64,000 bases of DNA from Comamonas sp. Lineage in GTDB: Bacteria > Pseudomonadota > Gammaproteobacteria > Burkholderiales > Burkholderiaceae_C. The DNA lies in the NCBI RefSeq assembly GCF_009360615.1, contig NZ_SPEY01000051.1, positions 95,816-159,815 of the forward strand, read 5' to 3'. Positions 1-7,480 of this stretch are shown here, in pieces (positions within the stretch are counted from its first letter, which is position 1; every line of letters begins with the position of its first letter). The notes under the pieces were generated by a model, which worked only from the letters and a program-made list of their open reading frames with translations, did no database searches and was not told where the DNA came from. The position numbers and the translations under genes were made by a program.

Positions 1-254
1 CGGCTGGTGGCCCCGGCCAGGACGTCCTCAATCTGGCCCAGCAAGCGCGAGAGCTGTAGCTGCTGCCAATCGGCAGGAAGGCCTGCCAACGTGACCAGGA
101 TCTGATCGCGGGCCTCTTTGAGCAGCAGCAGAACCTGGGTTTCTCCAGTCAAGAGCAGCCGGGCACGCTCGCGTAAACGCCTGGCCAGCTCAGCCTCAAA
201 TGCTTGGTCCGGCTTTTGGCCCAGCTCCTGCTCGCTTTTGGCTTTCTTAGGCAT
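1..254 (-). CDS. Phage late protein, partial (runs off the left edge)
   Basis: An open frame begins at an ATG at 254 and stays open to base 1, giving about 84 residues that start MPKKAKSEQELGQ. It overlaps the 3' end of the portal gene by 8 bases, as expected for the next gene of a packed late operon. The visible part is charged and helical, rich in Leu, Arg and Glu, with no recognisable motif. In BcepMu- and Mu-type phages the gene after the portal is usually a head-morphogenesis (Mu F-like) protein; that identity is inference from position only. Truncated by the window edge. Confidence 0.6.
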   Translation of the reverse strand, partial: MPKKAKSEQELGQKPDQAFEAELARRLRERARLLLTGETQVLLLLKEARDQILVTLAGLPADWQQLQLSRLLGQIEDVLAGATS

Positions 255-1731
255 GACTCTCGCCAGACGCTTCAGCCCGTGCTGCAGCCAGATCTGCAGG
301 CAAATTGGTGAAAACGTCTTCAGCGTCTCTCTTGGCTTTGCGCGCGGCAGCTTCCTTGCGCGCAGCCTCCAGCTCGGTCTTGGCATCAAAGTCCTGGCCA
401 AAGCGCTGGGCCACATCGGCCACGATCTTCAGCGCGGTCTCTTCAGTCATCAGGCCCGCATCAATCATCTGCACAACCGAAGAAACCAACTGCTGCATAG
501 CACTGGCGAACTTGGTGATATCGCGGTTGAGCAGTTCTGGGAAGACTGCTGTGACCTGCCATGCATCATCCGACCAGTCTGGCGTGATGCCCTTGGTGCG
601 AGCATGGCACAGCAAGACATGGCGGCCAATCTCTTCCAGCATGATCTTCAGGAACGCCTGGCGCATGCTGTACATCTTGAAAGTGGGCTCACCCATTTCC
701 GTGGCTGCAGCGCGATTCACATCCCCACCGCCACCAAACCAGTGCTCGGGCATGGTGCTGCCACCCAATACATGATTGCGCAGCAGGCGAGCGCTCTCAC
801 TGGTATCGGCGGCCTGGAGCGTTGGACTCTTGGCTGTCAGCGAGACGTTGTCGTTGTGCACAAACGTGCTGTTAGGTCCAGGTGGCACGAATGTTTTTTC
901 GTAGGCCTTGACTGCAGTGTCATCTGCCCCCTTCAGCTCCACATCCCAAACGAAAGAGCGTAGATAGCCAATACGGTCCAGCTCATTGAACAGAAACTCG
1001 TCATAGGCATCCAGCCAGTCCATCTGGCCCAGAAGATCCGAACGGCCACGGCTGCCATTGGGGAACTTGTTGAGTTGGTACAGCAGACACTCACCGTCTG
1101 TAAATTCTTCGGTGCGAATACGGCAAGTGTTCTCACTGAACAGCTCTGAGTCCTCACCCAGCACAATCACTCGGTACTTGTATTGACGCCCCCGGTTGTC
1201 ACGCTTGGTGACCACACCAATGGGCTGCTCAGGGTTGCCAGGGTCATTGACCACGGTGGCGATCTGGCGCGGGTCCAGATAGCCCAGCCGCACAAAGCCG
1301 TCGCCATCTCGCACATTGGCGATATAGCACTGCTCGCCCAGCAGACCCAGGGCGCGCACCCGGCCTTCCAGCTTGAGAGGCCAGTTGTTGATGGGGTCAG
1401 CCCAGAACTGATTGAGCAGCACCTGATGCTCTTCATCTTTGCACTGCAAAGAGACGCCCTCGGCCAGCAAATAGGCCAGCGGCAGCTCGGTCAGGCGGTT
1501 GGCCAGCAGATTGCTCTGCCACAGATATTCGGCAAGCTTCTGCATGCGGTCTTGAGCCATGGGAGCAAGATCCCGCTCATTGATGCTATCCAGCCCGCCA
1601 CTGAGCCTGCGCCATCCTTCCTCGCCATTCCCCTGGGCGCTGACGGCTTCGCGCAGCGGCTGCGACCGAGACTCAGATGGTTCTGCCTGCCCAAAGCCAA
1701 AAGCATTTATAAAACGTTGAGTCCACGACAT
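247..1731 (-). CDS. Phage portal protein (Mu gp29/BcepMu type)
   Basis: A 494-residue protein of the usual size for a portal, the dodecameric ring at the capsid vertex through which DNA is packaged. Supporting features are the position directly after the large terminase (2-base gap), an acidic and aromatic N-terminal half, and a charged C-terminal helix rich in Ala, Lys and Glu (about residues 455-494). Around residues 335-350 a Gly-rich stretch (WFGGGGDVNRAAA) resembles the tunnel-loop region seen in portals of this group. Start: ATG at 1731, 3 bases upstream of the terminase stop. Confidence in the portal role is good from context plus sequence character; the exact family assignment is from memory. 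Confidence 0.85.
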   Translation of the reverse strand: MSWTQRFINAFGFGQAEPSESRSQPLREAVSAQGNGEEGWRRLSGGLDSINERDLAPMAQDRMQKLAEYLWQSNLLANRLTELPLAYLLAEGVSLQCKDEEHQVLLNQFWADPINNWPLKLEGRVRALGLLGEQCYIANVRDGDGFVRLGYLDPRQIATVVNDPGNPEQPIGVVTKRDNRGRQYKYRVIVLGEDSELFSENTCRIRTEEFTDGECLLYQLNKFPNGSRGRSDLLGQMDWLDAYDEFLFNELDRIGYLRSFVWDVELKGADDTAVKAYEKTFVPPGPNSTFVHNDNVSLTAKSPTLQAADTSESARLLRNHVLGGSTMPEHWFGGGGDVNRAAATEMGEPTFKMYSMRQAFLKIMLEEIGRHVLLCHARTKGITPDWSDDAWQVTAVFPELLNRDITKFASAMQQLVSSVVQMIDAGLMTEETALKIVADVAQRFGQDFDAKTELEAARKEAAARKAKRDAEDVFTNLPADLAAARAEASGESHA

Positions 1732-1733
1732 GA

Positions 1734-3410
1734 TTAGCTTGCCTTTCTGAACATTCGCGATGCCTGGCGCGCGTAACGCTCGCGGGCCGTCTGCGCCTGA
1801 TGGTTATTCGTGTTGCCGCCCTGCGCAGCAGCGGCAATGCCGCCGGTGACGCACAGCATGTAAAGCATCTGCACCATGTCGGGACCGTCATCGTGGTCGG
1901 CTTTGGGAAAGTGGCGGAATTGGTCAATCAGCGTGGTCTGACTGCTGTGCACACGGATCAGGCCGTTGTGCATATGGGGCTGCAGGCTTTCAATGCGCAG
2001 CAGCTTGTCAGTGGTTGGAATGAGTGCCCGTGCCGGTACAGGTACGCCCAGCTTGGCGCTGCGCTTGACCAGCTCGGTGCGCAGAAACTCCTGGAACTGC
2101 ACCGACTCGAAGCCCCAGACGATGCAGCAGTACTCGCGCTGTAGCTCAATGATGTCGCTGATGATCTTGTCTGGTACGCGCTTTTTGATCTGGGCCTCGA
2201 CCACGTCCATCACGCCGGTCTCGCGGTTGTAGCCACCGATCCCGATAGCACTCGGGTCGCGGCTGTTGCCTGCCCGGCCCAGACTCGGGTCGCATGCCCC
2301 ATAGAAAATCCATTCAGCCAGGCGGTTGACCCAGAATTGAATGCTCTTGGCAAACGGTGCATCCTCTCCCGCGACTGGATCGTTCTGCTGCTCGCTGTCA
2401 AAAGCGTCATGCCCTTCACGGGCGCGGCGAATCATCAGCTTGACCAAGGGGCGCAGCGCTGGCCAGGACACCTGAGCGCCCAGCTCCATCTCAGTCTGCT
2501 GCTCTTTATAGAGAGCCATCGCGGCGGCTTCGCCCTGCTGTGGCGTATCGGCATTGAGCAGCAGGCCTTCAAACTGCTCCCACAGGTCCATACGCTGCGG
2601 CCATTTAATGATGGCTTTAAAGACTTTGCGATTCCACAGCGGGTTCTTCAAAAAGCGTGCCAGCACACTGTCGTAGTGCAGCACGGTGCCGACCAGGATG
2701 GCATCCATAGAGTCGTCTGGAGGCCCCAGGGACAGCACGCTCTTGGTCACAAACGACTGCAGCTTGTCGCGCTGGGCCGGTGTGTTGACGTTCTCGTCGT
2801 TCTCGATGTCATCGCAAATCGCCAGATCAGGGCGATGCGCTCCATGGCGACGGCCCCGGATCTTCTTGCTGGAGCCAAACGCCTCCACCTTGCGGCCATG
2901 GGCTGTCACGATCACACCCGCACGCCACACCCGCCCCTGGCCACAGGCCTCGGGGAAGTCACTGGCAATGCGCGGGTTGGCCTCCAGCTCGGCTTTGATG
3001 GCTTCCAGCATCTCGGCTGCCTGCTCAAAAGCGTCCATCACGATGATGGCGTACCACTTGGCTCCAATGACCAGGCACCAGCTCACAAAGCTCATGCTGA
3101 TCTTGGTGGACTTCGCCTCACCACGCGGCGCGGCAATGGCATCACGCTGGCCTGCAGGCGTGTTGATGATCTCCGGCAGGCGCTTGTACAGGTACTTGTG
3201 CAACTCGCTGGGCTCGGCCCGGCCATAGTGAGGGAAGTAGTTGCGGTCCCAGTACTCGAAGCCATTGACCGGATCGCAGACCTTGCGGCGACGCTCGGCA
3301 ATGGCTGCAGGGTTGGTGTCCCAGCCGTCCAGGTTGGCATCGATCTGCTTGCGCAGATCATCAGCCAGAGAGGTCAGGCCCGCTAGAAAGTCTTTGCTGC
3401 TCTTGGCCAT
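1734..3410 (-). CDS. Phage terminase large subunit
   Basis: A 558-residue packaging motor. The ATPase half shows a Walker A-like segment APRGEAKST (about residues 94-102) and a Walker B LAICDDIE (about 197-204). The nuclease half begins with YGACDPSLG near residue 385 and continues with an acidic FESVQF segment, as in the RNase H-like nuclease of Mu gp28-type terminases. It follows two tiny genes and the DUF1804 small terminase, and precedes the portal, the standard packaging order. Size is normal for the Mu/BcepMu group. Nothing suggests truncation. Confidence 0.93.
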   Translation of the reverse strand: MAKSSKDFLAGLTSLADDLRKQIDANLDGWDTNPAAIAERRRKVCDPVNGFEYWDRNYFPHYGRAEPSELHKYLYKRLPEIINTPAGQRDAIAAPRGEAKSTKISMSFVSWCLVIGAKWYAIIVMDAFEQAAEMLEAIKAELEANPRIASDFPEACGQGRVWRAGVIVTAHGRKVEAFGSSKKIRGRRHGAHRPDLAICDDIENDENVNTPAQRDKLQSFVTKSVLSLGPPDDSMDAILVGTVLHYDSVLARFLKNPLWNRKVFKAIIKWPQRMDLWEQFEGLLLNADTPQQGEAAAMALYKEQQTEMELGAQVSWPALRPLVKLMIRRAREGHDAFDSEQQNDPVAGEDAPFAKSIQFWVNRLAEWIFYGACDPSLGRAGNSRDPSAIGIGGYNRETGVMDVVEAQIKKRVPDKIISDIIELQREYCCIVWGFESVQFQEFLRTELVKRSAKLGVPVPARALIPTTDKLLRIESLQPHMHNGLIRVHSSQTTLIDQFRHFPKADHDDGPDMVQMLYMLCVTGGIAAAAQGGNTNNHQAQTARERYARQASRMFRKAS

Positions 3411-3413
3411 CGC

Positions 3414-3545
3414 CTACTCCACCCAGAGGCGGTGCACATAAATGCACAGCCATTTGAACTGCCACTGGCCGCGTTCATAGCGGCTCAGCTTTGGCAACAA
3501 GCACCACCGCTGCGGTGCATCAATGGCAAAGGTGTACTCATGCAT
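3414..3545 (-). CDS. Small phage protein of 43 residues
   Basis: Open frame from an ATG at 3545 (MHEYTFAIDAPQ...) to a stop at 3414, 3 bases before the terminase start. The ATG overlaps the stop of the upstream 35-residue frame, a coupling pattern repeated along this operon. The product is rich in Trp, Tyr, Cys and basic residues; I recognise no family. An upstream in-frame start at 3623 exists but would overlap the neighbour almost completely, so the short form is preferred. Confidence 0.45.
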   Translation of the reverse strand: MHEYTFAIDAPQRWCLLPKLSRYERGQWQFKWLCIYVHRLWVE

Positions 3546-3645
3546 GGCGGGCTCCCGAGACGGCCAGCAAAAGCAGGAATGCCTTGAAGTACTGCCCGTC
3601 AAACAGCAGCCAGATAGCCACAAACGAGATCAAAGGGATAAGCAT
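3538..3645 (-). CDS. Small membrane protein of 35 residues
   Basis: ATG at 3645 overlaps the stop of the small terminase gene (TGATG), and the frame closes at 3538. The product (MLIPLISFVAIWLLF...) is one hydrophobic helix followed by a short basic tail. It is coupled to the genes on both sides. The position between terminase subunits is unusual for a lysis gene, but a holin-like or accessory membrane role is possible; no function can be assigned. Confidence 0.5.
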   Translation of the reverse strand: MLIPLISFVAIWLLFDGQYFKAFLLLLAVSGARHA

Positions 3646-4142
3646 CAACGCCCCTTCGCCAGCTCTTCGCCAAACGGCTCCAGCATCTCCACCAGCGCAG
3701 CAAGGTGCTGCGGAAAGCGCTGCTGGGCGAAAGCGGCAAAGCGCTGGATGATGTCGAGCTGCACGGCCTGCCGGTCCAGTTCGGGATTCAGGCGCTTGAA
3801 GCTGGACATGGTCTTGTTGAAGCTATCGCTCATGCTGGCCAAGGTCTCGGCACGCTCACGCGGACCCATCTCTTTGTCATCACGCAGCAGATTCATGGTG
3901 GCCTGGTGCTGCACCAGGTAGTCTTCCAGCAGTTTGGCCGAGAGGTTCTTGAAGTTCTCGTCGCCCATGGCCACTGCTGCGCGAGCCGTCTCCCAGTCAT
4001 CGCCCTGGTCCGCCGCTTCCTGCTTCCAGCGGTTGGCCGTGCTGCGGGGAACGCCCAATTTTTTACAGGCAGCCTCCATGGCCATGCGCTGAAACACGTA
4101 CAGGCCACGGAGCTGGGTTCGCTTTTCTTTTCCGTGTGCCAT
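3645..4142 (-). CDS. DUF1804 protein, probable small terminase subunit
   Basis: 165 residues. The N-terminus has a helix-turn-helix of the transposase/terminase kind (about residues 20-42, around KKLGVPRSTANRWKQEA), followed by a long amphipathic helical region. This matches the DUF1804 family found directly upstream of the large terminase in Mu- and BcepMu-like phages, where it is expected to recognise phage DNA for packaging. The start overlaps the upstream stop (TGATG at 4141-4144). Confidence 0.85.
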   Translation of the reverse strand: MAHGKEKRTQLRGLYVFQRMAMEAACKKLGVPRSTANRWKQEAADQGDDWETARAAVAMGDENFKNLSAKLLEDYLVQHQATMNLLRDDKEMGPRERAETLASMSDSFNKTMSSFKRLNPELDRQAVQLDIIQRFAAFAQQRFPQHLAALVEMLEPFGEELAKGR

Positions 4143-4429
4143 CAGTTCCCCAGGCCACCGCCACGAAAATAAGTCTTGATGCCTTCCACGACCAGGGCTG
4201 TGCCCACGGCGACCGCGCCACCAGACAGAGCACCAGCCACAGCGGCCTTCTTCTCCACCTCGCGCAGGCGTTCATCCAAGCCGTTGTAGTGCTCCTCCAT
4301 GCGCTGCTCCATCCGGTCCATACGGCGGTTTTGCTGGTCTTGCCCATCTTTGAGGGACTGGACCAGGCCGTGGATCTGACCGAGCAGCAGCAGCTCTTGT
4401 CGACGTTCGTTGTTGTTGATTTCGCTCAT
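4142..4429 (-). CDS. Coiled-coil, single-helix membrane protein
   Basis: 95 residues from ATG at 4429 (MSEINNNERRQ...). Residues about 5-62 form a charged heptad-like coiled coil (repeated RMDRMEQRMEEH-type segments) and residues about 65-85 (AGALSGGAVAVGTALVVEG) a Gly/Ala-rich membrane helix, with a short Gly-rich tail. It lies between the spanins and the small terminase. Comparable small proteins occur here in Mu-like phages (Mu gp25/DUF2730 region), but homology is not certain. A longer start at 4468 would overlap the Rz stop and is less likely. Confidence 0.7.
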   Translation of the reverse strand: MSEINNNERRQELLLLGQIHGLVQSLKDGQDQQNRRMDRMEQRMEEHYNGLDERLREVEKKAAVAGALSGGAVAVGTALVVEGIKTYFRGGGLGN

Positions 4430-4434
4430 GACGT

Positions 4435-4968
4435 TTAGGGGTTGTTGCCAAACAGAGCGGCCCGGCAAGATGCATAGGCCGCATTGATCGTTTCAGCCTC
4501 TGCAATCACTGCTCTAAGGCGGATGGAATTGCTTTCAGGAAGTAACCCGTAGGCTTGGGCTGTGTCTGTTGAACCAGGGTCGGTGGCGCTGGCCTGTTTA
4601 TCTGGGGGGCCACCACAACCTGTCCCACAGGTTGTGGAGCTGGCGACGATGCGCACCCGCACAGGGCGCTGCTCAAGCTCACTGCTAAGGCGAGCGATTT
4701 CTTGGACTGCCAGGACATCGGTTTTTTCCTGCTGTTGATAAAGCTGATCCAGCCGGGCCTGGGCCGCATTGCGCTCAAGGGTCAGTCGCGACAGTTCTGC
4801 TGTGGCGGTTCGGTTTTGCGCATTCACGCTGGCCTGTAGCTGCTGCAGCTCATTGCCAGCCGTCTGAGCCTCTTGTCGGTAGTGCCTGATTCCAAAGCTG
4901 AGCGCAAAGAGCAGCACCACGGCCAGCGCCAACAGCCATACACAAATGGTGTCGAGAAAGCGCTTCAT
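4435..4968 (-). CDS. Rz-like inner-membrane spanin
   Basis: 177 residues. An N-terminal membrane anchor (about residues 8-28, rich in Leu, Val and Ala) is followed by a long coiled coil (about 33-100) and a periplasmic tail. This is the type II membrane architecture of Rz, which with Rz1 fuses inner and outer membranes in the last step of lysis. Identity is supported by the Rz1 frame nested inside it and by its place two genes after the endolysin. The start overlaps the previous gene by 4 bases. Confidence 0.85.
   Translation of the reverse strand: MKRFLDTICVWLLALAVVLLFALSFGIRHYRQEAQTAGNELQQLQASVNAQNRTATAELSRLTLERNAAQARLDQLYQQQEKTDVLAVQEIARLSSELEQRPVRVRIVASSTTCGTGCGGPPDKQASATDPGSTDTAQAYGLLPESNSIRLRAVIAEAETINAAYASCRAALFGNNP
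4506..4718 (-). CDS. Rz1-like outer-membrane spanin lipoprotein, nested in Rz
   Basis: A 70-residue frame entirely inside the Rz gene in another reading frame, from ATG at 4718 (MSWQSKKSLALAV...). It has a basic N-terminus, a hydrophobic segment and a lipobox-like LCGC with the acceptor Cys at residue 22, then a short Pro-rich body (SSPAPQPVG..., APPTL), all typical of Rz1. The C at lipobox position -2 is unusual but tolerated. The Pro-rich lipoprotein nested in a coiled-coil gene is the classic embedded spanin pair. Confidence 0.82.
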   Translation of the reverse strand: MSWQSKKSLALAVSLSSALCGCASSPAPQPVGQVVVAPQINRPAPPTLVQQTQPKPTGYFLKAIPSALEQ

Positions 4969-5216
4969 TTCCAGAGCACCTTCCGCAGTTGCAGCACGTA
5001 TTCGTAGACTAGCGTCGCGGCTTCATCCTGATAGCCAAAGCCACCCACGAACTCTGGGAACGACGGTTCCAGGCCAGCCTGGTCCAGATGGCGAAAAAAC
5101 CCAGCTGCGGTTTCCGCCACAGCTAGACGGAATTCTTCCGCTTGGCGCTTCGCGGCTTGCTTGGCGCGGGCCTCTTGAATGAGGCTCCATTCGGCCTCCG
5201 AAATATCAACCTTCAT
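4965..5216 (-). CDS. Hypothetical phage protein in the lysis module
   Basis: 83 residues (MKVDISEAEWSLIQEAR...). It is soluble and helical, with an N-terminal Ala/Lys/Glu-rich helix and no membrane segment or Cys. It overlaps both neighbours by 4 bases, so it is translated with endolysin and spanin. No family recognised. The position would fit an antiholin-like or chaperone role, but nothing in the sequence supports one. Confidence 0.7.
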   Translation of the reverse strand: MKVDISEAEWSLIQEARAKQAAKRQAEEFRLAVAETAAGFFRHLDQAGLEPSFPEFVGGFGYQDEAATLVYEYVLQLRKVLWK

Positions 5217-5857
5217 GGCTTCGCCCTCCAGGTGCTGGAGGCAAAGTCGTAGTTGGCGCGCAGCAGCGCCACTCCCTTCAAGCAGTCAGTACGTTCTTTT
5301 AAACGGCGGTTGTAGAGACCTTGAACAAAGCGATATTCCCACTCGCCTTTGGCATTGCGCTTTCCGGTTTTGGTATAGCTCCAGACTGGCGTGCCACTTG
5401 GCGCATGGGCCAAGGCATCGCAGGCCTCTTCATAGCGTCTGGCATTGAGCAAGCCCATGGCGCGACTGGCACAGGTCGCCGGCTCGCCGTTGTTATGGCC
5501 ATGGCTGGAGAAGGCATCCAGAATGGGTTGAGTCACTGGCACCTTGATGCAGTCCAGCACCTTGGCCTGCCCCTTGGACAGCACCTGGCTGCCCACTGCC
5601 ATGCATTGCTCATCGGACCAGTAATCTCCCAGCACCACCGGCACAGGGCTGGCGTGCCTGGTCAAGCCTACACAGGCCGTGGGCAGGCCTGCAGCCAGGG
5701 TATCTGCATAGACCACATTTTTAAATTGCGGCGTGCCATCGCGCTTGGCCGGGCCGTCTTCATAGCCCGAGATATAACCCACATAAGCACCACCACCCAG
5801 CACCAGTGGGATGCCAAAGCGCAGGACCGTTTTGCCAAGAGAAAATGTGTTTGCCAT
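5213..5857 (-). CDS. Phage endolysin (GH24-like, probable SAR endolysin)
   Basis: 214 residues from ATG at 5857 (MANTFSLGKTV...). A weakly hydrophobic N-terminal helix rich in Gly (about residues 10-28) looks like a signal-arrest-release anchor. The following YADTLAAGLPTACVGLT resembles the lysozyme core in which Asp and Thr follow the catalytic Glu; a Glu is available just upstream (SGYEDGP). Six or more Cys could regulate activation as in P1/R21 SAR endolysins. First gene of the late operon. A longer start at 5902 is possible but lacks a better ribosome site. Confidence 0.78.
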   Translation of the reverse strand: MANTFSLGKTVLRFGIPLVLGGGAYVGYISGYEDGPAKRDGTPQFKNVVYADTLAAGLPTACVGLTRHASPVPVVLGDYWSDEQCMAVGSQVLSKGQAKVLDCIKVPVTQPILDAFSSHGHNNGEPATCASRAMGLLNARRYEEACDALAHAPSGTPVWSYTKTGKRNAKGEWEYRFVQGLYNRRLKERTDCLKGVALLRANYDFASSTWRAKP

Positions 5858-5887
5858 ACCCTCGACTTTCGTGGGGCACGCACAAAC

Positions 5888-5912
5888 AAAAAAGGCCCGC
5901 AAATGCTGGCCT
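5888..5912 (-). terminator. Terminator-like hairpin in front of the endolysin gene
   Basis: On the minus strand AGGCC pairs with GGCCT across a 10-base loop (5893-5897 with 5908-5912), with an inner GCA/TGC pairing, and is followed by a run of six T (5888-5893). It lies only about 30 bases upstream of the endolysin ATG. It may end the repressor-YbjQ transcript. Confidence 0.5.
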
Positions 5913-5935
5913 GAGTTGGGTAAGGTGGTTGATTA

Positions 5936-5964
5936 AGGTATCACGCTTGCAAGAGCATCGTCAA
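5936..5964 (-). promoter_or_regulatory. Candidate late-operon promoter
   Basis: Reading the minus strand, TTGACG (5964-5959) is followed after 17 bases by ATACCT (5941-5936). The -10 is poor, which would suit activator dependence. Transcription would start near 5929 and pass through the hairpin at 5888-5912 before the endolysin gene. Weak evidence. Confidence 0.3.
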
Positions 5965-6042
5965 TAAACAAGGCCGACGCCACACGCCTTTAGCTGCCAA
6001 TTATCTTTTGCAGCAAAAGCATCAGTCAGGATGCGAGCCTGG

Positions 6043-6582
6043 TCATGCGGACAATTTCACTGCGGTACCTGCCGCCACCGCATAAATCATCGATTTGCCA
6101 CCGCCTGCTATTTCGTTGAAAGTGAACTGAAGACCAATCACGGCATCCGCTCCAATTCCATATGCTTCACCCTTCACTTGCGCTATGGCTGCCGTTCGGG
6201 CATCGCGCAGCACTTTCTGAGCTGACCCATTTCGACCACCCGTAATATCCACTGCGGCGGATAAAAGATCTCGCAGAACATTCACGCCATAGACACACTC
6301 GCCTGAAACGACATCGAGCACCTGGGCAACTGCCCGGCCTGGCACGATTGGCGTGGTAGTAACGATCACCCCCGCCGCAGCTTGCGGCCACAGTTCTTGC
6401 GGAACCTGGTCACGAGGAATACCGGAAAAATCGCCAGTATTGCGAGCCCTAAAAACGCGCTCACGCATGGCTGCGGCAGCGTCAAACCGCGAGTAAATCA
6501 GGCCACAGCTTGGGCAACTATCCAGCGGATCACCCGAAGCCGCTACGTTGACGTGATTGCACTTAGGACACGTAACTTGCAT
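6043..6582 (-). CDS. YbjQ/UPF0145-like protein with an N-terminal zinc ribbon
   Basis: 179 residues. The first 35 hold a zinc-ribbon pattern, CPKC (residues 5-8) and CPSC (23-26). The rest matches the YbjQ family (heavy-metal-binding domain, pentamer-forming): VTTTPIVPGRAV, a Gly/Asn-rich turn, then RDARTAAI...GADAVIGLQFTFN. YbjQ proteins are small cytoplasmic proteins of uncertain function. It begins 11 bases after the repressor stop and so is probably expressed with it in the lysogen. This makes it a candidate lysogenic-conversion ('moron') gene. Confidence 0.8.
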   Translation of the reverse strand: MQVTCPKCNHVNVAASGDPLDSCPSCGLIYSRFDAAAAMRERVFRARNTGDFSGIPRDQVPQELWPQAAAGVIVTTTPIVPGRAVAQVLDVVSGECVYGVNVLRDLLSAAVDITGGRNGSAQKVLRDARTAAIAQVKGEAYGIGADAVIGLQFTFNEIAGGGKSMIYAVAAGTAVKLSA

Positions 6583-6593
6583 GGATACCTCCC

Positions 6594-7319
6594 TCAGTCA
6601 AAGGTGACGCCTCCCCAGCGCACTCGGCCTATGACGGAAAAATCTCTTTGTTCTTCCGCACCATCCACATCAAACGGTGCGTACTCGGTATTAGCACTGC
6701 TCACGCGCAGCTTGCCAGGCAAGCGCTGCACCTGCTTGATCATCAGCGCCCCATCCAAACGTATGGCATGGATACCTTCTGTGGACACATCACGGGCGCG
6801 TAGATCCAGCATCGCCAAGTCCTTTGAGCGCAGATAAGGCTCCATGGAGTTACCAACCACGGAGACCACTGCCAGCTCATTGTGATGAATGCCCAAAGCA
6901 TTGCGTATGAAGCCTGTATCAAATGGGCGCATGGCGATCACATGCTCCACATCACAGAACGCACCATTGCCAGCCGACATGGCCACATCAAAGTGCGGCA
7001 CATACACAAAGTCACTGCGTTCAACCGCCTGAACGCTGAACTCGACACCAGCCGCCTTGGTCTCGCCAGTCATTAACCAGTCAGGTGAGCATTTGCCAAT
7101 CGCAGCCATCCGCATGAGGGTGTACGCATCAGGGATGGTGAGCCCGCGCTCGAACTTCCCCACGGTGTTCACATGCAGTTCAAGCAGTGCTGCAAATTCA
7201 TCCCGAGTCATTCCTGAGCGGCACGAACGTATGCGATCACCAAGCGACACGGCGTATGCATCTCTTTGATCAGTGTTAGTTGTGTCCATTACAGGCATAC
7301 CAGTTGAAGCAGCAAACAT
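6594..7319 (-). CDS. Prophage repressor, XRE helix-turn-helix plus S24 peptidase (LexA/CI type)
   Basis: 241 residues counted from the first ATG. The DNA-binding domain has a helix-turn-helix at about residues 37-60 (TRDEFAALLELHVNTVGKFERG). The C-terminal S24 domain has the catalytic Ser in VGNSMEP (S158) and Lys in ALMIKQVQ (K195), with an Ala-Gly candidate self-cleavage region around residues 115-120. It should hold the phage silent and be inactivated by RecA on DNA damage. It diverges from the Ner-like gene. Starts at 7298 or 7289 are also possible; the last (MDTTNTDQRD) would remove a non-conserved tail. Confidence 0.92.
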   Translation of the reverse strand: MFAASTGMPVMDTTNTDQRDAYAVSLGDRIRSCRSGMTRDEFAALLELHVNTVGKFERGLTIPDAYTLMRMAAIGKCSPDWLMTGETKAAGVEFSVQAVERSDFVYVPHFDVAMSAGNGAFCDVEHVIAMRPFDTGFIRNALGIHHNELAVVSVVGNSMEPYLRSKDLAMLDLRARDVSTEGIHAIRLDGALMIKQVQRLPGKLRVSSANTEYAPFDVDGAEEQRDFSVIGRVRWGGVTFD

Positions 7320-7324
7320 TTAAG

Positions 7325-7340
7325 TGTGTCAATGAACACA
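7325..7340. promoter_or_regulatory. Operator-like inverted repeat near the repressor start
   Basis: TGTGT and ACACA arms (7325-7329 and 7336-7340) with a 6-base spacer, sharing the TGTGT/ACACA half-site with the second palindrome at 7451-7466. It lies immediately upstream of the repressor start and inside the leader predicted from the promoter at 7371-7399. Probably a binding site for the repressor or Ner. Confidence 0.55.
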
Positions 7341-7370
7341 TTAAAGCATGCACATGAAAAAAAGCGGTTC

Positions 7371-7399
7371 CGTATAGCGAGAAAAACCCCTTTTTGCAA
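7371..7399 (-). promoter_or_regulatory. Candidate repressor promoter
   Basis: On the minus strand TTGCAA (7399-7394), a 17-base spacer, then TATACG (7376-7371). Transcription would start near 7364 and enter the repressor gene through the 7325-7340 palindrome. TTGCAA is self-complementary, so the same six bases read identically on both strands. Confidence 0.5.
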
Positions 7400-7444
7400 C
7401 ACTTTTCTAAATACAGGAAACACACCTCAATGTAGATAAAGTTG

Positions 7445-7473
7445 TTGCGTACACATTTTTATGTGTCTATGAT
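7445..7473 (+). promoter_or_regulatory. Candidate early promoter with an operator in its spacer
   Basis: TTGCGT (7445-7450), a 17-base spacer, then TATGAT (7468-7473). The spacer contains a perfect 6-bp inverted repeat, ACACAT (7451-7456) and ATGTGT (7461-7466), separated by four T. A protein bound there would block RNA polymerase. The predicted start of transcription (about 7480) coincides with the ATG of the Ner-like gene at 7481. Confidence 0.6.
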
Positions 7474-7480
7474 CATGCTC

